From the NCBI GenBank assembly GCA_902363255.1, contig CABIZO010000008.1, positions 1 to 64,000 of the forward strand: a DNA stretch of 64,000 bases, read 5' to 3'. Positions within the stretch are counted from its first letter, which is position 1. Each line of letters opens with the position of its first letter. The stretch is from Peptostreptococcaceae bacterium. GTDB lineage: Bacteria > Bacillota > Clostridia > Peptostreptococcales > Peptostreptococcaceae. The notes under the pieces were generated by a model. It was not told the origin of the DNA. It saw only the letters and a program-made list of their open reading frames with translations, and ran no database searches. The position numbers and the translations under genes were made by a program. Of this stretch, positions 51,872-59,746 are shown piece after piece.

Positions 51872-54254
51872 AGAATATTTAAAAGACAATTTACTAATAT
51901 TTGATGGTGCAATGGGGACGATGCTTCAAAAAGAAGGCCTTCCTATTGGGGATAATCCAGAAATATTTGGGATGAAAAATCCAGATAAATTATTAAAAAT
52001 ACATAAAAAATATTTAGTAGCTGGTTGTAACGTACTGACTACAAATACATTTGGGTGCAATGAACTAAAAGTTACAAAATTAGGACATACAGTAGAAGAA
52101 ATAATTGATAATGCTATTAAAGTAGCAAAACAAGCTATAGAAGAAAGTGATAAAAGTAAGCCTAGATTTGTTGCATTGGATATTGGACCAATAGGAGAAA
52201 TGCTAGAACCTATGGGAACTTTGTCTTTTGATAGAGCATATGAAATATTTAAAAGACAAGCTATTCAAGGTGAAAAAAGTGGAGCAGATTTAATTATAAT
52301 AGAAACAATGATGGATCTTTATGAAGCTAAAGTAGCAGTACTTGCGGCAAAAGAAAATACTAATCTACCAGTTATATGTACTATGACCTTTGATGAAAAT
52401 GGAAGAAGCTTTACAGGGTGTTTACCTGAAGCTATGGTTGCCACTATAGAAGGGTTAGGAGTAGATGCTTTAGGAGTTAACTGTTCCCTTGGGCCGAAAC
52501 AGCTTTTACCTATAGTAAAAACAATCACAGAGTTAGCAAATGTTCCAGTAATAGTTCAAGCCAATGCAGGTTTGCCTGTAATTGAAAATAATCAAACAGT
52601 ATATAAAATGACTGCTAAGGAATTTTTCCAAGGAGTAAAGGAGTTTGTTGATTTAGGAGTATCTATTATAGGTGGATGCTGTGGAACAAATGAAACGTTT
52701 ATTAAGGAAATATGTGATAATATAGATAACTTACAAAAGAAAGGGCCTGAAAGAAGAGAATCTACAATTGTATGTTCTTCTACTAAATATGTAGATATAC
52801 AAGGGCCTGTTATAGTTGGAGAAAGGCTAAATCCAACGGGAAGAAAACCTTTAATAGATGCTTATACTAGTGGAAATAATGACTATGTAATAAATTTGGC
52901 ACTTGAACAAAGCAAAGAAGGATCAGAAATCCTAAATGTTAATGTGGGTGTTCCTGAATTGGATGAAGAAAAAGCTATGACAAGAGTAATAAAGGGAATA
53001 CAAGAGGTTGTAGATACACCGTTACAAATAGATTCTTCCAATGTTAAGGCATTAGAAGCTGGTCTTAGATATTACAACGGAAGGTCGATAGTAAACTCTG
53101 TAAACGGAAAAGAAAAATCTTTAGAGACTATATTACCTCTAGTTAAAAAATATGGGGTTTGTGTAGTTGGTTTAACCCTAGATGAAGATGGCATACCAAG
53201 TACTGCAGAAGGTAGATTTAATATTGCAAAAAAAATAGTTGAAAGAGCAGAAGAATATGGAATAAAAAGAAAAGATATTTTTATAGATTGTCTTTCTCTT
53301 ACGGTATCTGCGCAACAATCTGAAGCAATGGAAACTATAAAGGCAATAAAAATGGTAAAAGAAAAATTAGGTTGTAAAACTATATTAGGTGTTTCAAATA
53401 TATCATTTGGTATACCTAATAGACAAGGCTTAAATAATACATATTTAAATTTAGCATTAGGTTCAGGTTTAGACTTAGCTATAATAAATACAGAAGACAA
53501 GTCGATGGTTGAATCTGTATATGCCTATAAAGTAATAAGTAATATAGATAAAGGCTGCTTAGAGTATATTGAAAAATATAGAGATGTCTCAAAAGAGAGT
53601 AAACAAAAAGAAAGTAAAAAACATGAGGATTTAACATTAGAAGATGCAATAGAAAGAGGGTTAAAAGAAGAAGCTAAGGATTTAACTTTAAAAATATTGA
53701 ACTCAAAAGATGAGCATTATGTTTTAGATGAAGTGTTAATACCTGCTTTAGATGTTGTAGGTTCTAAGTATGATAAAGGTGAATTATTCTTACCACAAAT
53801 GATACAATCAGCAGAAACAGTAAAAGTTGCCTTAAATATTATAAAAGAAAGATTAAATAAAAATAATACTACTTCTACAAAAGGAAGAATAATAGTTGCA
53901 ACTGTCCAAGGAGATATTCATGATATAGGTAAAAATATAGTAAAAATAATGCTTGAAAATTATGGATATGAAGTAATTGATTTAGGTAAAGATGTTCCTA
54001 TTGAAGAAGTTGTAAAAAGGGCTAAAGAAGAAAATATTGAACTGATAGGTCTTAGTGCTTTGATGACGACTACTGTAGAAAATATGAAAAAGACAATAGA
54101 GGCTCTAAGAGAAAATAAAATTAATGCGAAAGTATTTGTGGGTGGAGCAGTAGTAACTGAAGATTATGCGCAAAAGATAAATGCAGATTACTATTCTAAG
54201 GATGCAAAATCTGCAGTGGAAATAGCTAAAATAAATTTTAGCAATAAAATATAA
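51861..54254 (+). CDS. metH: Cobalamin-dependent methionine synthase MetH (lacking the activation domain)
   Basis: 797 aa from GTG 51861, behind GAGGGAGGG. Domains: homocysteine methyltransferase (about 1-290) with zinc cysteines in GVNCSLGP and GGCCGTNE; pterin-binding domain (about 320-570, VGERLNPTGRK); cap (about 590-680); cobalamin-binding domain (about 690-790) with DIHDIGKN providing the axial His. Typical E. coli MetH is about 1,230 aa because the activation domain is fused; here it is the preceding gene. Methylates homocysteine from LuxS. Confidence 0.93.
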   Translation: MEIKEYLKDNLLIFDGAMGTMLQKEGLPIGDNPEIFGMKNPDKLLKIHKKYLVAGCNVLTTNTFGCNELKVTKLGHTVEEIIDNAIKVAKQAIEESDKSKPRFVALDIGPIGEMLEPMGTLSFDRAYEIFKRQAIQGEKSGADLIIIETMMDLYEAKVAVLAAKENTNLPVICTMTFDENGRSFTGCLPEAMVATIEGLGVDALGVNCSLGPKQLLPIVKTITELANVPVIVQANAGLPVIENNQTVYKMTAKEFFQGVKEFVDLGVSIIGGCCGTNETFIKEICDNIDNLQKKGPERRESTIVCSSTKYVDIQGPVIVGERLNPTGRKPLIDAYTSGNNDYVINLALEQSKEGSEILNVNVGVPELDEEKAMTRVIKGIQEVVDTPLQIDSSNVKALEAGLRYYNGRSIVNSVNGKEKSLETILPLVKKYGVCVVGLTLDEDGIPSTAEGRFNIAKKIVERAEEYGIKRKDIFIDCLSLTVSAQQSEAMETIKAIKMVKEKLGCKTILGVSNISFGIPNRQGLNNTYLNLALGSGLDLAIINTEDKSMVESVYAYKVISNIDKGCLEYIEKYRDVSKESKQKESKKHEDLTLEDAIERGLKEEAKDLTLKILNSKDEHYVLDEVLIPALDVVGSKYDKGELFLPQMIQSAETVKVALNIIKERLNKNNTTSTKGRIIVATVQGDIHDIGKNIVKIMLENYGYEVIDLGKDVPIEEVVKRAKEENIELIGLSALMTTTVENMKKTIEALRENKINAKVFVGGAVVTEDYAQKINADYYSKDAKSAVEIAKINFSNKI

Positions 54255-54419
54255 TTGAAAAAAAATATAATAATATGTTAAAATAGAGAAGCAGTTTATA
54301 ATTTTTACTACCTAAAATGAGTAAAAAATATATTATAAATTGAATTAATATGTTAATATTAAATAATAGTAGTTGATAATTAATCAGTAAATAATTCATA
54401 CATAACTGTAAGGGTTATT

Positions 54420-54533
54420 TGATATAATATATGCAGGTTAATTACCCACTAATAATTAATCTATTTTTAGATTAAACAAAATAAAAATTTCTCGTCAACA
54501 TAAAAAGAGGCTATGTTTATATAGCCTCTTTTT
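54420..54533 (+). ncRNA. Candidate small RNA between metH and abrB-like gene
   Basis: A TATAAT-like -10 (about 54423-54428) is followed by a region with a small TTAATCT/AGATTAA hairpin and a strong terminator AAAAAGAGGCTAT/ATAGCCTCTTTTT (54502-54533). No gene lies in 54255-54637, and the terminator is about 250 nt past metH. A short independent transcript of about 100 nt is possible, but the -35 is weak and readthrough from metH would also explain the terminator. Confidence 0.3.
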
Positions 54534-54566
54534 AGTGTTTTTTAATTGTTTTTAACTTCAAATAAG

Positions 54567-54595
54567 TTGAGTGTAAAAATGATAAATTGTATAAT
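54567..54595 (+). promoter_or_regulatory. Promoter of the AbrB-like gene
   Basis: TTGAGT (54567-54572), 17 nt, TATAAT (54590-54595), 43 bp before the start codon. Confidence 0.75.
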
Positions 54596-54637
54596 AAATC
54601 AGAATATATTGATTAAACAAGGGAGATTAAAATAACA

Positions 54638-55147
54638 ATGGAGAAAATAGTGATTACATTAGTAGTAGGTTTAATAGGAGGATATATAGGAGTAAAATTA
54701 AATATACCTGCTGGAGCAATGATAGGATCAATGATATCTGTAGGAATTTATAATATTTTTACTAGTAGTGGATATATTCCACCTAATTTTAAATTATTAG
54801 CTCAGGTAATTATAGGATGTGCAGTTGGATTGAATTTTACCATGGATTCTATACTAGGATTGAAAAAAATTATAATACCATCAATTATTTTGGTTATAGG
54901 GTTAACTACTTTAAGCATTTTATTAGGATATATTATACATAAATTTACTGGATTAGATTTACAAACGGCATTATTCAGTTCAGCACCAGGAGGACTTGCA
55001 GATATGACTATAATGTCAGAAGCGTTTGGCGCTCAAACACATATAGTGGCATTACTTCATTTAATAAGATTAACAACGGTTTTAACAGTGCTTCCTGTAG
55101 TAATTAAGATACTTACATCAGGTATATTAAAGTATACTACTAATTAA
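54638..55147 (+). CDS. AbrB-family membrane protein, half-size (single repeat)
   Basis: 169 aa, with about five hydrophobic segments: VITLVVGLIGGYIGVKL, AGAMIGSMISVGIYNI, KLLAQVIIGCAVGLNF, IIPSIILVIGLTTLSILLGYII and LFSSAPGGLADMTIMSEAFG. The SSAPGGLADM motif is typical of the AbrB (PF05145) transporter family. Family members of about 350 aa hold two such repeats; this one has a single repeat, so it may dimerise. Substrate unknown. Confidence 0.8.
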   Translation: MEKIVITLVVGLIGGYIGVKLNIPAGAMIGSMISVGIYNIFTSSGYIPPNFKLLAQVIIGCAVGLNFTMDSILGLKKIIIPSIILVIGLTTLSILLGYIIHKFTGLDLQTALFSSAPGGLADMTIMSEAFGAQTHIVALLHLIRLTTVLTVLPVVIKILTSGILKYTTN

Positions 55148-55158
55148 ATTTATTATAG

Positions 55159-55250
55159 AAAAAGAGTTACTTTTAATATATTGGTACTAAATCCAAACAT
55201 AATTACTGGAATATAGTATAATTAAAAATTGAAAAGTAACTCTTTTTTAT
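55159..55250. terminator. Long-loop terminator between AbrB-like and aminopeptidase genes
   Basis: AAAAAGAGTTACTTTT and AAAAGTAACTCTTTTTT are separated by about 55 nt and form a bidirectional stem between convergent genes. The loop contains TATAATT-like sequence. Confidence 0.65.
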
Positions 55251-55292
55251 TTATAGATATATCATATAATAATTTTATTAAATATAGTAAAA

Positions 55293-56522
55293 CTAAAATG
55301 CCCAATTTCCATCTTTAAAGATTTGGACTGTTTCTCCATCATAAGTTTCTCCAATTATGTCTAAGTCAGAAGAACCAATCATAAAGTCAACATGAGTTAA
55401 ACTATCGTTTATTCCATACTTGTCGTATTCTTCTTTTGGTAAGTCAGTACCACCTTTTATACAAGTAGCATAAGCAGAACCAAGAGCTAAGTGACAAGAT
55501 GCATTTTCATCATATAGTGTGTTGTAAAATACTACGTTAGTATCTGATATAGGTGATGAATAAGGAACTAGAGCTACTTCTCCTAAATAATGAGAGCCCT
55601 CGTCTGTTGCAATAAGATTTTTTAAGGTTTCTTCTCCTTTAGCAGCACAACAGTCTATAATTTTTCCATCTTTAAATATTAAAGAAAAATCATCTATAAC
55701 ATTTCCACCATAAACTAAAGGCTTAGAACTATGTACAACACCGTCAACTTGATATTTGTGAGGAAGAGTGAAAATTTCCTCTGTAGGCATATTTGGATTG
55801 AAATTAATACCATTAGGGTCTACAGAAGCTCCACTTTCCCAAATGTGATTTTCAGGTAAACCGATAGTTAAATCTGTTTTAGCTGATTTGTATTTTAATG
55901 TTTTGAAGTTTTTCTTATTTAAGAAATCAGTTTTTTCTTTTAAATTTTGATTATGTTCATGCCAAGCAACAACAGGATCATCATTATCTACTCTTGTACA
56001 TTTGAAGATTAAATCCCAAAGTTTTTCTACAGCTTCTTCTTCTGAAACATCTGGGAAAATTTTATGAGCCCAAGGTTTCGTTGGAACTGAAACTATACTC
56101 CACTTACATTTGTCAGTTAATGTGTAAGATCTCCATTCTTTTAGGGCAATCCCAGAAGCCTTTTGATAGTTTGCTATTCTTTCGGGATCTACATCTTTAA
56201 GTAAATCAGGATTAGCAGCATGAATACTTAAGAAGGCGCCTCCCTCTTTCGCTATATCTACATACTGATCTGCTACCCAGCGAGGAAATTCGTTGAATAC
56301 TTCATCTGGTGCATATAAATATCTTGATAAAGAACATTGTTCATCTGACCACTCAACGAACACATTTTTAGCACCATTTTCATAAGCGCATTTAACAGCT
56401 AATCTTACAAAATCGGCACACTCTATAGGAGTTCTAATAAGTAGCGTTTGATTGGGCTGAATATTTACCCCAACTTTAATTGCTAGTTCTGCATATTTTT
56501 CTAAATTTCTATTAAAATCCAT
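55293..56522 (-). CDS. M29 (thermophilic-type) aminopeptidase
   Basis: 409 aa from ATG 56522 behind AGGAGG; 12 further codons of open frame are rejected for lack of an RBS. Family segments include NIQPNQTLLIRTPIEC, KNVFVEWSDEQCSLSRY, YKSAKTDLTIGLPENHIW, NPNMPTEEIFTLPHK, GEVALVPYSSPIS and THVDFMIGSSDLDIIG; the last contains catalytic His and Asp ligands of the two-cobalt/zinc site. Broad aminopeptidase of the AmpS/PepS group. Cytosolic. Confidence 0.92.
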   Translation of the reverse strand: MDFNRNLEKYAELAIKVGVNIQPNQTLLIRTPIECADFVRLAVKCAYENGAKNVFVEWSDEQCSLSRYLYAPDEVFNEFPRWVADQYVDIAKEGGAFLSIHAANPDLLKDVDPERIANYQKASGIALKEWRSYTLTDKCKWSIVSVPTKPWAHKIFPDVSEEEAVEKLWDLIFKCTRVDNDDPVVAWHEHNQNLKEKTDFLNKKNFKTLKYKSAKTDLTIGLPENHIWESGASVDPNGINFNPNMPTEEIFTLPHKYQVDGVVHSSKPLVYGGNVIDDFSLIFKDGKIIDCCAAKGEETLKNLIATDEGSHYLGEVALVPYSSPISDTNVVFYNTLYDENASCHLALGSAYATCIKGGTDLPKEEYDKYGINDSLTHVDFMIGSSDLDIIGETYDGETVQIFKDGNWAF

Positions 56523-56797
56523 TTTAATCCTCCTGTTACAAAATATACTAATAACCATATTATAACATTATATTATAGTTTTAATCATATTAATAATAAT
56601 CATGCATAAACTTATTGTAGTAGTTTCCGTTAATAAGTTTTTTGTAAAAAAATCGTACAAAAATTAAATATTATATTTTAAAAAACCTATAAAAATCTTA
56701 TAATAAAATAGTAATATTAAATTAAGAAATAGATAACATCTAAATTAAATATATTTATGATAGAGGATGGGAAAACATTTCAGTTAGGAGGTTATAG

Positions 56798-57628
56798 ATG
56801 GAGTTATATGATGCTATTTTTTATAGAAAAACCATAAAAAGTTATTCAAATAAAATAATAAAAAAACCACTACTAGAAGAAATAAAAAAATTATGTGGAA
56901 ATATAACTTATCTAAATAACAATTTAAATATTAAAGCCCATTTAATTGAGAGAGGACACTTAATACATTTTTTAGTAGGTAAAGAATTTGGAGTAAAGGC
57001 TCCTCATTATATACTTATAACTTCAAATAAGGGTGAAGACTACTTGCAGAATGTAGGATTTGCCATAGAAAATTTGGTTTTAGAATTAACTTGTTTAGGA
57101 GTGGGAACTAGTTGGTTAAAATGCCAACTGAAAAGAGAAGATGTAAAAGAATTTGTACAATTAAATGAAATAGATAGTGAGTATGATGAAGATGAAGATA
57201 TAGAAATAGATGAAAGTAAAATAGAATATCCGATTTCCTTATTAGCGATAGGCTATCCCGATGAATATGAGAATTTATTTAGAAAAAGTAAAAGAAGTTA
57301 TGATAGAAAAAAAATAAGAGAAATTTGTAAAGAGTTTAATCCAAAATGGAATGACATATTGGAGGGAGTAAGAGTAGCACCATCTGTTATGAATAAACAG
57401 CCTTGGTTGTTTAAAGAAAAAGAGTACGGGTTTGATTTATATGAAAATCTTCCACATAAGAGATTTAAAATTGAAGATGAAAATAAAATTAGCATGGGTG
57501 CTGCTTTAAGGCATTTTGATATATGTTGCAAAGAAAAACATTTAAATATACAATATGTTAAAAGGAATATAAAAGATAGAAGAAAAAAAGAATATTTTAT
57601 AAGTATTATAGATAAAAATCATGACTAA
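56798..57628 (+). CDS. Putative nitroreductase, TM-nitroreductase-like
   Basis: 276 aa. FYRKTIKSYSNK (the FMN-binding opening of nitroreductases), GKEFGVKAPHYILITSNKG, AIENLVLELTCLGVGTSWLK and GVRVAPSVMNKQPWLFK (the second half) fit a duplicated-like nitroreductase fold of the PF14512 group. An acidic segment (EYDEDEDIEIDESK, about 127-140) interrupts it. Cofactor FMN is inferred. RBS TAGGAGG. 56559-56797 upstream has no gene. Confidence 0.75.
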   Translation: MELYDAIFYRKTIKSYSNKIIKKPLLEEIKKLCGNITYLNNNLNIKAHLIERGHLIHFLVGKEFGVKAPHYILITSNKGEDYLQNVGFAIENLVLELTCLGVGTSWLKCQLKREDVKEFVQLNEIDSEYDEDEDIEIDESKIEYPISLLAIGYPDEYENLFRKSKRSYDRKKIREICKEFNPKWNDILEGVRVAPSVMNKQPWLFKEKEYGFDLYENLPHKRFKIEDENKISMGAALRHFDICCKEKHLNIQYVKRNIKDRRKKEYFISIIDKNHD

Positions 57629-57654
57629 AATTTGAATTCTTCTTCAAAGAACAG

Positions 57655-57682
57655 TTGACACAAAATAGAATAAATGTAATAA
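57655..57682 (+). promoter_or_regulatory. pyrF-carAB promoter
   Basis: Perfect TTGACA (57655-57660) and TAATAA (57677-57682) with 16-nt spacing. The transcript would carry a leader of about 250 nt containing the PyrR sites. Confidence 0.7.
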
Positions 57683-57726
57683 TTATATAAACTTAACATT
57701 AATAAAAAGAAGATAGTTGATATAAA

Positions 57727-57740
57727 AGTCCAGAGAGGCT
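57727..57740 (+). promoter_or_regulatory. PyrR RNA-binding site 1
   Basis: AGTCCAGAGAGGCT, an exact match to the PyrR consensus ARUCCNGNGAGGYU. It is flanked by TTG/CAA and AAG/CTT pairing, so the motif sits in a hairpin. It is followed by an all-A/T 8-bp hairpin (57755-57773) and TTT, a very weak terminator-like element. Confidence 0.85.
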
Positions 57741-57811
57741 TGTACAATTATTGGATTTATTTATTAAATAAATTTTAGTAAAATGAAAAATATAATAAAG
57801 TCTTTTAAAAT

Positions 57812-57825
57812 AGTCCAGAGAGGCT
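57812..57825 (+). promoter_or_regulatory. PyrR RNA-binding site 2
   Basis: A second exact AGTCCAGAGAGGCT, 85 bp after the first, ahead of a strong terminator. TAAAGAT (57828-57834) just after it can pair with ATCCTTA of the terminator's 5' arm with one mismatch, fitting an antiterminator that PyrR binding would prevent. Confidence 0.88.
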
Positions 57826-57879
57826 GATAAAGATAACACATAACTAATACTAATTATATTGTTTAGATTATGCATACAG

Positions 57880-57914
57880 AATCCTTATACCTCTTTTGGT
57901 GTAAGGATTTTTTT
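57880..57914 (+). terminator. PyrR-controlled attenuator terminator
   Basis: AATCCTTATACC (57880-57891) with GGTGTAAGGATT (57898-57909), a 12-bp stem with one G-U pair and loop TCTTTT, then T's. It lies about 30 nt before pyrF and would stop transcription when PyrR-UMP is bound. Confidence 0.92.
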
Positions 57915-57945
57915 AATGGGCTTTATTAAGAGGGAGTGAATAAAA

Positions 57946-58662
57946 ATGATAAATGGAAAAGACAGATTAATTGTCGCTATTGACACAGATGATTTTGATA
58001 AAGCTAAGGAATTAATAGACCAGCTAGAAGACAGTGTAGACATATTTAAAGTGGGATTAGAACAATATGTTGCGACTAAGGGTAAAACAGTAGATTATCT
58101 TAAGGAAAAAGGTAAGAAAATATTTTTAGACCTTAAATTCCATGATATTCCTAATACAATGAAAAGTGCAGTTAGAGCTGCAGTTAGAGATAATGTATGG
58201 TTAATGACAATACATGTTTCTGATTTAGAAGGAATGAGACAATGTGCATTAGTAGCAAAGGAAGAAGCTGAAAGATTAAATATAGAGAAACCTATAATTG
58301 TTGGGGTTACAGTTTTAACTTCATTAAGTAATGAAGATTTACAAGATATAGGATGCAATATGACAACAGAAGAATTAGTAATTAAAAGGGCAAAGTTAGC
58401 TAAAAAAGCGGGAATTGATGGAATAGTATGTTCTGCTAAAGAAGTAGATAGAATAGTGGAAGTTTGTGGAGAAGATTTTGTGACTGTATGTCCAGGGATA
58501 AGACCAGCATCGTCTAGTGCAGGAGATCAAAAAAGAGTAGTAACACCAGCTCAAGCTATAAGAAATGGTGCACAGTACTTAGTTGTTGGAAGACCTATAA
58601 CTCAAAGTGAAAATCCAAAACAATCAGCGATTGATATTGCAAAAGAAATAGAAAATGCTTAG
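57946..58662 (+). CDS. pyrF: Orotidine 5'-phosphate decarboxylase
   Basis: 238 aa. RLIVAIDTDDFDKAKEL and the catalytic LDLKFHDIPNTM (Asp-Lys-Asp, about 63-74) are type-I OMP decarboxylase hallmarks, with VCPGIRPASSSAGDQKRV at the phosphate-binding end and VVGRPITQSENP. It makes UMP in the last de novo pyrimidine step. First gene of a PyrR-regulated operon with carAB; carA follows after 12 bp. Confidence 0.96.
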   Translation: MINGKDRLIVAIDTDDFDKAKELIDQLEDSVDIFKVGLEQYVATKGKTVDYLKEKGKKIFLDLKFHDIPNTMKSAVRAAVRDNVWLMTIHVSDLEGMRQCALVAKEEAERLNIEKPIIVGVTVLTSLSNEDLQDIGCNMTTEELVIKRAKLAKKAGIDGIVCSAKEVDRIVEVCGEDFVTVCPGIRPASSSAGDQKRVVTPAQAIRNGAQYLVVGRPITQSENPKQSAIDIAKEIENA

Positions 58663-58674
58663 GGGGCAAGAGAT

Positions 58675-59724
58675 ATGAACGCAAAATTAATTTTAGAAGA
58701 TGGAACGATTTTTGAAGGGAAGGCTTTTGGTTATTTAGAAGATTCTGTTGGAGAAGTTGTATTTAATACTTCAATGACAGGTTATGGAGAGGTTTTAACA
58801 GATCCTTCTTATTACGGGCAAATAGTAACAATGACATACCCATTAATAGGGAATTATGGAATAAACTTAGAAGATGTACAATCTAAAATGGTAGCAGTAA
58901 AAGGGTTTATAGTAAGGGAAAAAAGTGATGCACCAAATAATTTTAGATGTGAAATGAGTTTAGATGTATATCTTAAACAAAATAAAATAATAGGGCTTGA
59001 AGGAATCGATACAAGAGCCTTGACTAAAATACTAAGAAATAACGGTACTATGAAAGGTATCATAACTATAGATAAAAATTCCGAATTAGAAGATGTAAAA
59101 CATAAACTAGAAGTTTTTGATAATAGTCAGGCTGTTATGACTGTTTCAAGAAAGCAAGTAGAATATGTAAACGGAAACGGACCTAAAGTTGCAATAATGG
59201 ACTATGGTGTTAAGCAAAACATAATAGACAATTTTGCTGAAAGAGGATGCGATATAACTATATTCCCAGCTATTACTCCAGCAGAAGAAGTTTTAGCTAC
59301 AGATCCAGATTTAATATTCTTATCTAATGGGCCTGGGGATCCAGATGATTTAGAAGAAATAGTGAATAATGCTAAGAAAATGGTAGGTAAAAAACCTGTT
59401 GTAGGAATTTGCTTAGGACATCAAATTTTAGGAAAAGTATTCGGAGGTAAAACTTCAAAACTTAAATTTGGACATAGGGGTGGAAATCATCCGGTAAAAG
59501 ATTTAGAAGAAGATAGAGTATTTATAACTGCTCAAAACCACGGATATTATGTGAGTGAAGTGCCAGAGTGCATGAATGTTACTCAAATCAATTTAAATGA
59601 TAATACAGTAGAAGGAATGAGACATAAAGAATTACCAGTATATAGTGTTCAATATCATCCAGAAGCTTGTCCAGGACCAAAAGACAGCACTTATGTATTT
59701 GATAAATTTTTAGAATTATTATAA
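58675..59724 (+). CDS. carA: Carbamoyl-phosphate synthase small subunit
   Basis: 349 aa. N-terminal CarA domain (LEDGTIFEGKAFGY, FNTSMTGYGEVLTDPSY) and class I glutamine amidotransferase with GICLGHQILG (nucleophile Cys, about 248) and VQYHPEACPGP (His-Glu). Supplies ammonia to CarB for carbamoyl phosphate. Start follows GGGGGCAAGAG. Confidence 0.96.
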   Translation: MNAKLILEDGTIFEGKAFGYLEDSVGEVVFNTSMTGYGEVLTDPSYYGQIVTMTYPLIGNYGINLEDVQSKMVAVKGFIVREKSDAPNNFRCEMSLDVYLKQNKIIGLEGIDTRALTKILRNNGTMKGIITIDKNSELEDVKHKLEVFDNSQAVMTVSRKQVEYVNGNGPKVAIMDYGVKQNIIDNFAERGCDITIFPAITPAEEVLATDPDLIFLSNGPGDPDDLEEIVNNAKKMVGKKPVVGICLGHQILGKVFGGKTSKLKFGHRGGNHPVKDLEEDRVFITAQNHGYYVSEVPECMNVTQINLNDNTVEGMRHKELPVYSVQYHPEACPGPKDSTYVFDKFLELL

Positions 59725-59746
59725 TTATTTAGAGGGAGAAAAAGTT

